Positions 32,776-43,436 of a stretch of DNA of 64,000 bases are shown here, in pieces. Position 1 is the stretch's first letter. Every line of letters begins with the position of its first letter. The notes under the pieces were generated by a model that made no database searches, was not told the DNA's origin, and saw nothing but the letters and a program-made list of their open reading frames with translations. Both the position numbers and the translations under genes were made by a program. Origin of the DNA: Craterostigma plantagineum (taxonomy: Eukaryota > Streptophyta > Magnoliopsida > Lamiales > Linderniaceae); the NCBI GenBank assembly GCA_027422505.1, contig JAPQWV010001624.1, positions 1 through 64,000 on the forward strand, read 5' to 3'.

Positions 32776-33443
32776 TTAGGCAGATTTACTAACCTTATTT
32801 AGCTCGATAATTCCCAATCGATCACGGATGTCGCAGAATCTTGCCTCAATTAGGGGTTTCGTGAAGATATCAGCAAGCTGATCATTTGTTCCTACGAATT
32901 CCACACTGATATTCCCCTTCTGAACATGGTCTCGTATGAAATGATGTTTAACCTCAATATGCTTAGTACGAGAGTGATGCACGGGATTCTTAGTGACACT
33001 AATAGCGCTAGTGCTATCACACATAATAGGAACCTTGTCATAACCTAACCCAAAATCACTAAGGGTTTGTTTCATCCAAAGAACTTGTTGACAACAGTTC
33101 CTAAGGACATATATTCAGCTTCGGTTGTGGAGAGGGCGACATCATTTTGCTTTCTACTAGACCAAGTTACTAGGGAATTTCCAAGTAATTGGCAAGTTCC
33201 ACTAGTACTTTTCCTATCTTCCCTACAGCCGGCATAGTCGGCGTCGGAATATCCCATTAATGGGAATTCATCCGTATGAGAGTACCATAGACCAGAATTT
33301 ACAGTACCCTTGATATATCTAAGTATACGCTTAAGTGCTGTTAGGTGAGATTCCCTAGGGTCAGACTGATATCTTGAGCACATACCAACAGCAAACATAA
33401 TATCAGGGCGACTAGCAGTTAAGTAAAGAAGGCTTCCGATCAT
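32776..33443 (-). pseudogene. SIRE RNase H, left copy
   Basis: Two frames (33443-33072 and 33075-32776) meet at a frameshift near 33075. Motifs: MIGSLLYLTASRPDIMFAVG, GYSDADYAGCREDRKSTSG, STTEAEYMSLG, then VPIMCDSTSAI and HSRTKHIEVKHHFIRDH. The catalytic acidic residues are visible. In the right arm the same domain reads without the break (47801-48283), so the frameshift is specific to the left arm or is a sequence error. Confidence 0.88.
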
Positions 33444-34403
33444 ACCTCGATATTCTGTTTGATCAACGGTGTACCTGATTCGTCACTGTCTATTTTGGTG
33501 GTCTGATGCATGGGAGTGGAAATCGCTTTGGAATCATTCATCCCGAATTTTATCAGTAGTTCCTTGCTGTACTTCGTCTGGGATATGAATCCATCGTCAA
33601 GTTGCTTTATTTGCAACCCAAGGAAGTAGTTCAGCTCACCCATTAAACTCATCTCAAATTCCTTCTGCATAGACTTAGAGAATTCCTCGCAAAGAAGGAT
33701 ATTAGTACTACCAAATATGATATCATCAACGTATATTTGGACTAGTATCATGTGATTCATACTTAATAAACAGCGTGTTATCAATAGTTCCAGTCGTAAA
33801 TCCTATGTCAATCAAGAACTTACTTAGCCTTTCATACCATGCCCTAGGTGCTTGCTTTAAACCATATAATGCTTTATTCAACTTAAAAACATGGTTTGGA
33901 AAATCTTCCCTAGCGAAGCCCGGTGGTTGTTCTACATAAACCTCTTCATTTATAAAGCCATTTAAAAATGCACTTTTTACATCCATTTGAAAAAGTTTAA
34001 AACGTTTAAAGCATGCATATGCAAGTAAGATATGTATAGACTCTAATCTAGCTACCGGAGCAAAAGTTTCATCGAAATCAATACCTTCCTCCTGGGATTA
34101 ACCTTTTGCAACTAACCTCGCTTTGTTCCTTGTGACATTACCATGTTCGTCGAGTTTGTTGCGGAAGACCCATTTGGTTCCTATGATGGATTTTTCATCC
34201 GGTCTCTCTACGAGTGTCCACACTTGGCTCTTTTCGAACTGAGCCAACTCATCTTCCATGGCAGAGACCCAGGATATATCATCCAAGGCTTCATGGACTG
34301 TTTTTGGTTCCATCATTGAAAGTAGTACATCATGAGATTCCTCTGTATCCTGATTTCGTACAGTTGCTCGAGTTTTGATTCCAGATCTGATATTTCCTAT
34401 CAC
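33440..34403 (-). pseudogene. SIRE reverse transcriptase, left copy
   Basis: Three frames in series. 34403-34098 carries EDELAQFEKSQVWTLVERPD, then GTKWVFRNKLDEHG and ARLVAKG. The frame ends in a TAA inside the conserved [10 protein letters not shown] stretch, present in both arms. 33986-33726 carries [20 protein letters not shown] and [15 protein letters not shown]. 33784-33440 holds the catalytic [12 protein letters not shown] at about 33717-33745 and GELNYFLGLQIKQ. Fingers and palm are all recognisable but interrupted. Confidence 0.88.
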
Positions 34404-35470
34404 TTGATCTGTTGGATGACAAGCATGTTTCCATTTCTAGGTTGTAGCTCATCAGCTTTTGGTTCCAGTGTCTCTACATTTTCATCTTCTGGAATATCGT
34501 CCTTAATGTCTTCAGTATCCTGTAATTCTGCACAGGGTAAATCTATACCTTCCTCATCAGTAGCATCTGCGTTAGGTATCTCATCAAAAGTAACATGTAT
34601 GGACTCCTGAACAGTCAGCTTCCTTTTATTATAAACACGATATGCCTTAGAGTGAAGACTGTAACCAAGGAATATCCCTTCATCAACTTTAGAGTCAAAT
34701 TTTCCTCTCTTATCTCTATCGTTCAAGATAAAACATTTGCATCCAAACACACGAAAGTAACTAATATTTGGCGTTCTACCATGCCAGATTTCATAAGAGG
34801 TCTTCTTTAATATCGGCCTAAGGAAAACACGGTTAGACACATAACAAGCTGTACTAACAGCTTCCGCCCGGAACTGTTTAGGAATATCATACTCATGTAA
34901 CATAGATCTACCATTTCCTGTAAAACCCTATTTTTACGTTCAACTGCGCCATTCTGTTGAGGAGTTATAGGGGCAGAGAAGTTATGACTATATTCGTACT
35001 GATCACAGAATGATGCAAATGACTTACTATCAAATTCCAGTCCGTTATCACTGCGTATCCTACATAAGTTTGTTTCTTTTCATTTTCAAGTCTCTTAACT
35101 AGCGATGCAAAGTTATCTAGTGCCTCATTCTTATGTGCAAGAAATATCACCCAAGTATACCTGGAATAATCATCAACGATAACAAATGCATATCTTTTAC
35201 CTCGCAGAGACATTGTCTGGACAGGACCAAAAAGGTCGAGATGCAGTAATTCCAGAGGTCTGGATGTGAATATCACATTCTTTGCCTTAAACGATGTCTT
35301 GGTCTGCTTGCCCATTTGGCATTCCTTGCATGTTTTGTCCTTGACAAATTTTATGTCAGGAACACCTCGCACCAGTGCATTGCTTGTGATGTGAGACAGT
35401 AATTCCATGTTGGCATGTCCTAGGCGTCTATGCCATAACCAGGTGTTATCCTGTGTAACTGCTAAGCACT
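34400..35470 (-). pseudogene. SIRE GAG-pre-integrase and integrase, left copy
   Basis: GAG-pre-integrase (WHRRLGHANMELLSHI, then CKECQMGKQTKTSF with the zinc-binding HHCC-type residues), then the core LLHLDLFGPVQTMSLRGKRY and VDDYSRYTWVIF. A frameshift in the left copy falls just before the second catalytic Asp; in the right arm that segment reads SDNGLEFDSKSF. PQQNGAVERKNRVLQEMV with the catalytic Glu is encoded near 34925-34975. The C-terminal part 34903-34400 has FRVFGCKCFILNDRDKRGKF and LGYSLHSKAYRVYNKR. Confidence 0.87.
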
Positions 35471-35599
35471 TGACGTTCTGGTTAGTGATATCATCAAGAG
35501 TTACGCAATAAATATTCCTATCCCTACATGCACTAAACAGTACCTTATCATTGTTTCTAACAATACACTTATCATTTTCAAAGGTGACGGTATGACCCT

Positions 35600-35825
35600 T
35601 ATCACATAGTTGACTAATGCTGATGAGATTATGTTCTAGATTCTTAACTAACCATACGTCATCTATAGTAGTATGTAAAGTGTTACCAACAGTTCCAACC
35701 CCAATGATCTTAGCTTTAGTATTGTCGGCGTAGGAGACATATCCTCCATCATAGGCTTTACCGACACAAACTAGCTGATATCACCTGTCATATGGTGGGA
35801 ACACCCACTGTCGAGGTACCACTAG
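35600..35825 (-). pseudogene. SIRE aspartic protease, left copy
   Basis: The motif DSGCSHHMTG, preceded by W-Y-L, is encoded at about 35781-35813 on the minus strand, followed after a frame change by GGYVSYADNTKAKIIGVG and LEHNLISISQL. This is the typical copia protease between gag and integrase. Frameshifts on both sides prevent translation as one unit. Confidence 0.78.
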
Positions 35826-37632
35826 TTCTTTTTGCTGGATTTTCTTCTTTGTACCTGCATGAATCATTTCTTTCTGAGGTGCCCAACTTCGATTGGGTCC
35901 TAAAAGGTCAGTGGTAAAATAACTCCTGTTAACACATGATATATCATCTGTCACAGACTGTGATCTCATAAACACAGGCGCGCCAGTGTTAGAACTTTGA
36001 TTCTTAGGAATCTGCTTTGGCCTCCAGATATATCTAGTTTTATCAGCTTTCTTCAAGAAACAGTGGTTAGCATAATGACCGTGACGGCCGCATGAAAAAA
36101 CATTTAGGCTTTCTAATATTTTGTGAAGGTGCAGCATGCTTAGGTGTTGTGGAATATCCTATCCCTGTATTTCCAACATGGCTAGGAAGATCGAGTATCA
36201 TGTTGAGATTATGTTGTCCTACAAAAAGTCTAACATTTTTGTTTTCTTCTAAGAAATCTTTAAGGACGGGCGTGTCTCTAGATATATTTTCTTGCTTCCT
36301 AAGCTTTTCGCAATTACACAAGACTTTCTCTTCCTTAAGAGTTTCTAGCTCGGCTTTCAGACGCTCATTTTCTAGATCTGTTTGATGCTTTTCTCTAGCT
36401 ACGTCATCTCGTTGCCTAATCAGACTCTTTACTTGTGAGTTGAGCGACTTAATTCTTCTTTCTTCATTTTGAATAATTTCAAACATCTCTTCCCTTTCAT
36501 CTACTTCAGGGACTGAGGAAGCGTTATCATGAGATTCATCTTGCCTAGCATATAATTCATTTAGAAAAAGAATTTTCTTAATAGTGGATGAAGAAGATAC
36601 CTGATCATCATCATTGGCCATGTAGGCGAGATCTTCCTCTTCTTCGCTTTCGCCCTCTTCCCAGTTAGTGACCATTGCTTTCTGCTTCTTTACCTTTTTG
36701 TCACCATTTTCCATCGGGCAGTTTGAGGCGAAGTGACCTGGCTTGTTGCACTTGAAGCATTTTTGCACGTTGTTCCCGGATGACGATATTCCCTTGTTCC
36801 TAGGTTGGAACTTTGAGTTTCCCTTGAACTTCCTTCTCATCCGAAACTTTTCAAACCTTCTGGTCAGCATGGCAATCTGCTCCATTAGTTCCTCCTCAGT
36901 TTCTTCTTCACCTTCTGAAACGTCTACTTGTTCGGTGTTAAAGGCAATGTTTGGTTGATTTCGGACGGTTGGTTTCTCTTTGATGGAGATCTGAGTCATC
37001 TCGTAATTGGTAAGAGATCCGATTAGTTCTGACAGGGAAAGTTCATCCAAGTCCTTTGCTTCGTAGATGGCAGTTACTTTGGGATTCCATTCTCTTGGGA
37101 GAGATCTCAGTATTTTCCGCACTTTCTCACCGTCTGGTATATTCTTCCCCAACGAGAACATTTGATTGATGATGTTCATGAATCTCGCGTACATATGACT
37201 TATGGTCTCGTTGTCCTCCATTTTGAACAGCTCGTATTGGTGAGTTAAGTGTGCTATTCTTTCTTGTACAACTCGAGTGGTTCCCTCATGTGTGACTTGA
37301 AGCATCTCCCACATATCCTTGGCAGATTTTCATGAACTCGCACGATTGTATTCTTCTCTTGTAAGCGCGCAGGCGATCATATTCTTAGCTTTGGCATTCA
37401 AGGATATTCCTCGCTTGTCTGTTGCATCGTACTCGGAACCTTTCTTTGGAGTTCCATCCGCCTTCTTGGGATTGTAAGGTCCAGTCGTGATGATATCCCA
37501 CAGGTCATAGTCAGTAGCAAGCAGGAATTCCTTCATACGATTTTTCCATATAGCATAGTTTGTTCCATCGAAGAGTGGTGGCCTAGAATGAGATTGTCCT
37601 TCTGTAAAAACATCAAAACTCGAAGAAGCCAT
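35826..37632 (-). pseudogene. SIRE gag, left copy
   Basis: Start ATG 37632 (MASSSFDVFTEGQSHSRPPL), 42 bases inside the primer site. Order: FDGTNYAIWKNRMKEFLLAT; a stop TGA at about 37330, present in both arms; the UBN2-type capsid domain MWEMLQVTHEGTTRVVQERI, then ISHMYARFMNIINQMF; LPREWNPKVTAIYEAKDL; a first CCHC knuckle CFKCNKPGHFASNC; an acidic stretch; a long coiled coil (RRIKSLNSQVKSLIRQRDDV, about 36340-36460); and, in a shifted frame, a second knuckle CGRHGHYANHC near 36085. It is long for copia gag, as usual in SIRE. Confidence 0.87.
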
Positions 37633-37674
37633 TAGATCTTTAACTCAGGCTTGTTAGGCCCATCGTTTGAGTAA

Positions 37675-37689
37675 CCCTCTCTGATACCA
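37675..37689 (-). promoter_or_regulatory. SIRE primer-binding site (tRNA-iMet type)
   Basis: The minus strand reads TGGTATCAGAGAGGG two bases after the 5' LTR end, an initiator-Met-type primer site. Mirrored at about 43381-43395 on the plus strand. Confidence 0.85.
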
Positions 37690-37691
37690 AA

Positions 37692-39391
37692 TGAAGAAAT
37701 AAATGTGCCTAAAAGGGGGGTGAATTAGGCTTATAAAATTTTATGCTTCTTTTCAGAAAATCTTAGTGTGGTGACTTAGATATGCCTAATAATAATGGGA
37801 CGAGTATGCCTGTTATATCGTAGTACCGTCGGATGTGTTTCGGGTCTGTCTCACAGTGATAACGAAATAACTGAAAAGTAAATGCGAGACATGATTTTTA
37901 TAGAGGTTATATCCCCAACTGGGGTTTACTCCTCTCCTTGGGATTTGCTTCCCAAGAGTTTAACCAATCACTATAATGCACCGTAGCTGGATACAAAACT
38001 GATTGGTTAGCCCAATACACAACCGAAACAAGTCGAACACTAGACACTACTAGGTTACCACACGCCGAGTTTCTTCCTCGGAATCTCCTTGATCCCAACA
38101 GACACAGCTCGCTACCGAAGGGCCCCGGACTTGTCCTTCCCTTCACGTGTGCGTAAACGTCGACCTTACCTCCTTGGTATTGCTCACGTCCGAAGACAAC
38201 ACGTCCGAAGACAGAATATATGGCAGGGGATGATGGAATATCGGATAAATCACTCGCTCAGTGATGGATAGGCAAGTTAACGCTCAGTAAGGCAGAAAGC
38301 TATCGGAAGTGAATGGCTCAGGAATCTCTTAGTATCTCTCTGCTCAAAAATCTCTCGTAGGCTTAAATTCGCAAATTCTGTGTTCTACGAAAGTCTAAAG
38401 TGCAGCTCATATATAATCCTTTTCTAATAGCACTTCACATGGAAAGTCATATCAAACAATAATCACCAAATCAAGCATAGTTTCCATGTAGCTTTCGAGT
38501 CAATCATACCATATAAATCATGCTTCTAATAAATTATCACAACGGTCATATTGCATATTAAAGCATGATTATATTCCATATAAAAGCTCAATTTCGTTCT
38601 CAAGCATATTCAACCACTTCGCATATATTTTCCATATCGTAACTTTCCATAAGTGATTCCCTGCTATCAGTTCCTAGTAACGAGTCAATCCAGATTTACT
38701 TTCCAAGTATGGCATACAAGATACAAGGCATCATCACGTTTTCATGTACAGCTCATAGCATTTAATCAATATATTTACCATGTTTAGCACACAAGTCAGA
38801 TCAGAGCTTACTTAAATCGATTATCACATTATGGCACAACTTTCCTTATTTCAGAGATATCACCCGTTATACCACATACCATATAGGAGCACTTTATCCA
38901 TAAGGTTAATCAAATCAGATCTTTCCTAAATATAATAATCCAATCAGCATAAGGAAAGATATTAATTCAATATTGCACATTAAATACAGTGGAAAGCATG
39001 CAAGAATTGTATAAGTGATTTTCGTCCAGGAATAAACAAGTATCAACGGATATATCACTTTCCATATATAAACAGCATATTTTCCTTTTATAACTCAGTA
39101 GGATATCTCATGCATTATTTCCATATATAGCACAGAACGATATATCCTATCTCATGGACTGTCTATAACATGCGATCACCTAGTTCCATCAAATCATCAC
39201 AAAATCACACGCACTTCAAATATTCAACACTTAACAGTTTTCATCTCATTAGCAGTGCATGGTTGAACATTATCATGAACTTAGACATTTTATTTGTCCC
39301 AAATCGAGTTGCTTATTTTATAGACCTAATGTCATTACATTTACATCGTTCATCAAAACTCTCTAACATATATGAACCAAAAAGGTCAACA
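37692..39391 (-). repeat. SIRE 5' LTR, left copy
   Basis: TGAAGAAATAAATG...AAAGGTCAACA, 1700 bp, full length. TSD caatg follows at 39392. It differs from its partner 28462-30029 by substitutions and an extra block of about 130 bp near 38620-38755. Confidence 0.92.
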
Positions 39392-39449
39392 CAATGGAAC
39401 TGGAACGCTCTTGCCCGTTCGACGTCCGTTCCCGTTTCGGCGAACCATG

Positions 39450-39764
39450 GCTGCACTAAGTCTAAGGATATAGCATATAAATGTCATCATTGCATGCAGT
39501 CTGGTCATATTAAGAGTTCTGCTGGAAATTGAAGGGGAGATTTCTGCGAAGAATCTATGTTGGCTGAATGTCATCCGACATTCACTCAACATTGAGAAAT
39601 CAGTGTTGAAAAGTGTGTTTGGAGAAATTTCAGTTGGCACTCCTTCAAGTTCCCGTGATTCAATTGCTGTTTTGTCATCTAAGAAAGTATGCATAGAAAA
39701 GTCTGTGCACAAATGCATTGTTGTAATACTATATTGCGAGCTAACGTGACAGGTCTTCGTTGGT
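39450..39764 (+). pseudogene. Copia-C gag C-terminal end, left copy
   Basis: Continues the gag frame broken at 27878: TKSKDIAYKCHHCMQSGHIK with a CCHC-type knuckle, then decayed sequence. No protease or pol motif follows. R/U5-like LTR sequence begins at about 39765, so a deletion has joined late gag to the middle of the 3' LTR. Confidence 0.72.
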
Positions 39765-39946
39765 ACTTCGATTAGCGGGTGTTCCCGACATATGAGTGAT
39801 CACAAGAGTTGTCTTTTTAGCCTAGTATCTCAGAGGGAAATGACAATTCAGCGCCGGTGAATGTGTGCCTAGGTGTAGAAGACCTAAAGATTTTCTCCCT
39901 AGCCAGTCGCATAAGATGCTTTCTAGAATGAATCTGGACTGATATT

Positions 39947-40091
39947 TCATCCGACGGTACTAGGATATTACAGGCATACTCGTCCCATTATTATTAGGCA
40001 TATCTAAGTCACCACGCTAAGATTTTGTGAAAAGAAGCATAAATTTTTATAAGCCTAATTCACCCCCCTCTTAGGCACATTTATATCTTCA
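39947..40091 (-). repeat. Fragment of a second SIRE LTR at the palindrome centre
   Basis: From catccgacggtactaggata to ...ttatatcttca it matches the last ~140 bp of the SIRE LTR (compare 52586-52726 and, reversed, 28462-28605). It stops exactly at the LTR terminus. Its inner side joins unknown sequence at about 39946. It is independent of the two full SIRE copies. Confidence 0.85.
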
Positions 40092-40431
40092 TGTTGTATG
40101 GTGTACTTTCGGGGATCGGGTACCTATGTGCAAAAATTTATTCTGTTAGGTACCTACATATAAAAATCCTGACAGGATACTAAATTACAGTTTTTATCCA
40201 AATAGGTACTTATGTGTGAACCCCTTATTAAATCAATGAATGCCGTCCGATAAACGCATATTGTTTTATGAAATTGAATTTTCTGTATGTTCTACTTTGT
40301 TTTTTCTTTTTCCTTTTCGTTTGGCATTGATTCTTCTTACAACGTTCATACATACGTTGTTATGCTTGAGAGAACAGATCGGCGTGGAAGTGAGCTTTAG
40401 CGTGCAATTTGGAACACATCATTTTCGTATT
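40092..40431. other. Probable pre-insertion flank of Copia-C
   Basis: Ends in gtatt (40427-40431), the complement of the Copia-C TSD aatac, so it should be the sequence into which Copia-C inserted. It contains three diverged copies of a (T/G)AGGTAC(C/T)TA(T/C)(G/A)T motif at about 40120-40215 and a pyrimidine tract at 40290-40320. No gene seen. Confidence 0.6.
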
Positions 40432-40668
40432 TGAAGTGGTCCCGTTCAATATGGATGTAAAACGCTAAGTATAAACTGGATGTTGGATGTAATGTTGGGG
40501 TAACACTCAATCTAACCCAAGCACACATTGGAATATTTGAATACTTAGTGACGAAGACTGATAAACACGAGATAAAAACTTTGTGCAGCAAGTCAGAAAC
40601 TTGCTGCGTGCCTCAAGGCGCAAATCCACTACGAAGATGGATTACAAAACAACTACTCGAAGATAGTA

Positions 40669-41292
40669 CAGTAGAAACTCTGTAAATTAATACTCGATAA
40701 TTTAATAAACTCTTTATATAATATTTTCGGCCGGTTCCGACTCGGGGATAACGTACTAAATTAATAATTCTCTAAAATTTAGACTTTTGATAATTTCTAT
40801 AGGTCCCGTATAAATTATAAATTAATAACTCATAAAAACATTCTCATATTACATTGAAAATGACTTTGTTGAAGTCAATTGCATATAATCTCTAATTGTC
40901 CTTGTCATTGTAAGAACTTCGGGCCGTTTTTCTCGTAGTCAACAAGAAAATTATTCAATGTGATGGCCGCTTTTATAGCGTCGTTCGCAAAGGGAGCTCC
41001 ATGGTAGAAATTTCAGCATCATCTTCATCTTCTTTATCAGCTTCATTAATATTACTTAAATGTAATTAACACCATACGTATTGTGATAGACTTGGGAATT
41101 GAATGTTTGATCCTTAATTTGACGTTCATTAAGGACATAGGAGATGAAAGTTATTTGATGTTTGGGAAGTTTGATAAGTAATATACACTTTAATAAAATA
41201 TTAATTTATCGATAAATTAGTAATTATTAATTTATCGATTAATTAATAAATTTGGCCGGTCCCAGCTGTATTAATTTATAGAGTTTCTACTG
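40669..41292. mobile_element. pogo/Emigrant-like MITE with transposase remnant
   Basis: 624 bp bounded by TA on both sides (40667-40668, 41293-41294). Terminal inverted repeats CAGTAGAAACTCTGTAAATT and CAGTAGAAACTCTATAAATT agree at 19 of 20 bases and resemble the plant Emigrant/Lemi group of pogo-like elements (Tc1/mariner superfamily). On the minus strand at about 40905-41040 a decayed stretch reads DEDDAEISTMELP, then after a frameshift NDAIKAAITLNNFLVDYEKN, like the C-terminal tail of a pogo-type transposase. So it is probably a deletion derivative of a full element. The rest is AT-rich. Confidence 0.82.
40905..41045 (-). pseudogene. pogo-type transposase C-terminal remnant
   Basis: An acidic run (DEDDAE) followed, one frame away, by a helical segment ending KNGPKF and then a stop. 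The order acidic tail, then helix, is that of plant pogo/Lemi transposase C-termini. The catalytic DDD region is absent. Recognised by pattern only; not verified by alignment. Confidence 0.45.
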
Positions 41293-41429
41293 TACAAACC
41301 AGCCTAGACAAAACTACGAATCTAAGATTCTGCAAACCTACAACGTCCTAAGGCTTTGCAAAAGAGATACTAGGCTAAAAAGACAACTCTTGTGATCACT
41401 CATATGTCGGGAACACCCGCTATCGAAGT

Positions 41430-41745
41430 ACCAAGAAGAAGACCCTGTCACTTTCTCGCAAATAGGTATATACAACAATGCATTTGTGCACAGACTTTTC
41501 TATACTACGCATACTTTCTTAGATGACAAAACAGCAATGAATCACGGGAACTTGAAGGAGTGCCAACTGAAATTTCTCCAAACACACCTTTCAACACTGA
41601 TTTCTCAATGTTGAGTGGAATGTCGGATGACATTCAGCCAACATAGATTTCTTCGCAGAAATCTCCCCTTCAATTTCCAGCAGAACGGCTTAATATGACC
41701 AGACTGCATGCAATGATGACATTTATATGCTATATCCTTAGACTT
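41430..41745 (-). pseudogene. Copia-C gag C-terminal end, right copy
   Basis: Mirror of 39450-39764 with the knuckle CHHCMQSGHIKPFCWKLKG, here reading further than in the left arm (the final Cys of the knuckle is kept). Decayed afterwards. Confidence 0.7.
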
Positions 41746-41810
41746 AGTGGCGCCATGGTTCGCCGAAACGGGAACGGACGTCGAACGGCACGAGCGTTCC
41801 AGTTCCATTG

Positions 41811-43378
41811 TGTTGACCTTTTTGGTTCATATATGTTAGAGAGTTTGATGAACGATGTAAATGTAATGACATTAGGTCTATAAAATAAGCAACTCGATTT
41901 GGGACAAATAAAATGTCTAAGTTCATGATAATGTTCAACCATGCACTGCTAATGAGATGAAAACTGTTAAAGTGTTGAATATTTGAAGTGCGTGTGATTT
42001 TGTGATGATTTGATGGAACTAGGTGATCGCATGTTATAGACAGTCCATGAGATAGGATATATCGTTCTGTGCTATATATGGAAATAATGCATGAGATATC
42101 CTACTGAGTTATAAAGGAAATATGCTGTTTATATATGGAAAGTGATATATCCGTTGATACTTGTTTATTCCTGGACGAAATCACTTACAATTCTTGCATG
42201 CTTTCCACTGTATTTAATGTGCAATATTGAATTAATATCTTTCCTTATGCTGATTGGATTATTATTTTAGGAAAGATCTGATTTGATTAACTTTATGGAT
42301 AAAGTGCTCCTATATGGTATGTGGTATAACGGGTGATATCTCTGAAATAAGGAAAGTTGTGCCATAATGTGATAAATCGATTTAAGTAAGCTCTGATCTG
42401 ACTTGTGTGCTAAACATGGTAAATATATTGATTAAATGCTATGAGCTGTACATGGAAAACGTGATGATGCCTTGATATCTTGTATGCCATACTTGGAAAG
42501 TAAATCTGGATTGACTCGTTACTAGGAACTGATAGCAGGGAATCACTTATGGAAAGTTTCGATATGGAAAATATATGCGAAGTGGTTGAATATGCTTGAG
42601 AACGAAATTGAGCTTTTATATGGAATATAATCATGCTTTAATATGCAATATGACCGTTGTGATAATTTATTAGAAGCATGATTTATATGGTATGATTGAC
42701 TCGAAAGCTACATGGAAACTATGCTTGATTTGGTGATTATTGTTTGATATGACTTTCCATGTGAAGTGCTATTAGAAAAGGATTATATATGAGCTGCACT
42801 TTAGACTTTCGTAGAACACAGAATTTGCGAATTTAAGCCTACGAGAGATTTTTGAGCAGAGAGATACTAAGAGATTCCTGAGCCATTCACTTCCGATAGC
42901 TTTCTGCCTTACTGAGCGTTAACTTGCCTATCCATCACTGAGCGAGTGATTTATCCGATATTCCATCATCCCCTGCCATATATTCTGTCTTCGGACGTGT
43001 TGTCTTCGGACGTGAGCAATACCAAGGAGGCAAGGTCGACGTTTACGCACACGTGAAGGGAAGGACAAGTCCGGGGGCCCTTCGGTAGCGAGCTGTGTCT
43101 GTTGGGATCAAGGAGATTCCGAGGAACGAAACTCGGCGTGTGGTAACCTAGTAGTGTCTAGTGTTCGACTTGTTTTCGGTGGGTATTGGGCTATACAATC
43201 AGTTTTGTTATCACTGTGATACAGACCCGAAACACATCCGACGGTACTACGATATAACAGGCATACTCGTCCCATTATTATTAGGCATATCTAAGTCACC
43301 ACACTAAGATTTTCTGAAAAGAAGCATAAAATTTTATAAGCCTAATTCACCCCCCTTTTAGGCACATTTATTTCTTCA
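41811..43378 (+). repeat. SIRE 5' LTR, right copy
   Basis: TGTTGACCTTTTTGG...TTATTTCTTCA. It lacks about 125 bp near 43190 that the left-arm counterpart 37692-39391 retains; the primer site follows at 43381. Confidence 0.92.
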
Positions 43379-43436
43379 TTTGGTATCAGAGAGGGTTACT
43401 CAAACGATGGGCCTAACAGCCTGAGTTAAAGATCTA

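Larger units (their letters stand above)
28462..39391 (-). mobile_element. SIRE-type Ty1/copia element, left copy
   Basis: A complete 10.9-kb element on the minus strand. LTRs are 28462-30029 and 37692-39391, with TSD caatg at 28457-28461 and 39392-39396. The primer site is at 37675-37689. From right to left: gag, protease, integrase, RT, RNase H, a repeat-containing spacer, an extra ORF and a purine-rich 3' region. The extra ORF and the [12 protein letters not shown] motif are typical of the SIRE/Maximus branch. Several stops and frameshifts shared by both arms show it was dead, or dying, before the duplication. Confidence 0.93.
27879..39449. mobile_element. hAT-like non-autonomous element, left copy, split by SIRE
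   Basis: Ends are CATGGTTCGCC at 27879 and its complement ending at 39449 (11 bp perfect), with shared subterminal GACGTC/GGAACGG motifs. The left 8-bp flank is gctgccac (27871-27878); the right flank gctgcac differs by one lost base. Together with the interruption of a continuous gag frame this fits an 8-bp TSD. Without the SIRE insertion the element is about 636 bp (27879-28461 plus 39397-39449) and AT-rich inside, without transposase. Superfamily assigned from TSD length and the CA end only. Confidence 0.62.
16601..39831 (+). repeat. Left arm of the giant inverted repeat
   Basis: Every element in this interval recurs in reverse order and orientation at 41364-64000; paired coordinates add up to about 81,060-81,210 through most of it. 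Shared landmarks are the gypsy protease, the gypsy 3' LTR, Copia-B 5' LTR and gag start, the Copia-C 5' LTR and gag, the hAT ends, and the whole SIRE element with both LTRs. The inner boundary falls inside the Copia-C 3' LTR: match up to ...gtatctc at 39831, none after. The outer limit is set only by the window end. Sampled stretches are nearly identical; exact identity not computed. Confidence 0.93.
25387..39831 (+). mobile_element. Copia-C, left copy (truncated at its 3' LTR)
   Basis: Consists of the 5' LTR 25387-26231, a primer site, a decayed gag at 26284-27878 interrupted by a hAT-like element that contains a SIRE element (27879-39449), then the end of gag (39450-39540) and about 65 bases of R/U5 from the 3' LTR (39765-39831), where the inverted-repeat junction cuts it. 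Pol and the U3 of the 3' LTR are missing in both arms, so the internal deletion is older than the duplication. The 5' TSD is aatac (25382-25386); its partner survives only in the right arm (40427-40431, reversed). Confidence 0.82.
39832..41363. other. Spacer of the giant inverted repeat
   Basis: 1,532 bp that do not mirror each other. From left: 115 bp of unrecognised sequence, a SIRE LTR end (39947-40091), about 340 bp of what appears to be the original flank of Copia-C (40092-40431), then the Copia-C 3' LTR carrying a pogo-like MITE (from 40432). Confidence 0.85.
40432..41403 (-). repeat. Copia-C 3' LTR (R/U5 only), interrupted by a MITE
   Basis: TGAAGTGGTCCCG... matches the R/U5 half of the 5' LTR (54976 onward). 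Similarity ends near 41403 (tgatcactcat), where U3 should follow but gag-derived sequence does instead. The MITE at 40669-41292 splits it. Confidence 0.8.
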
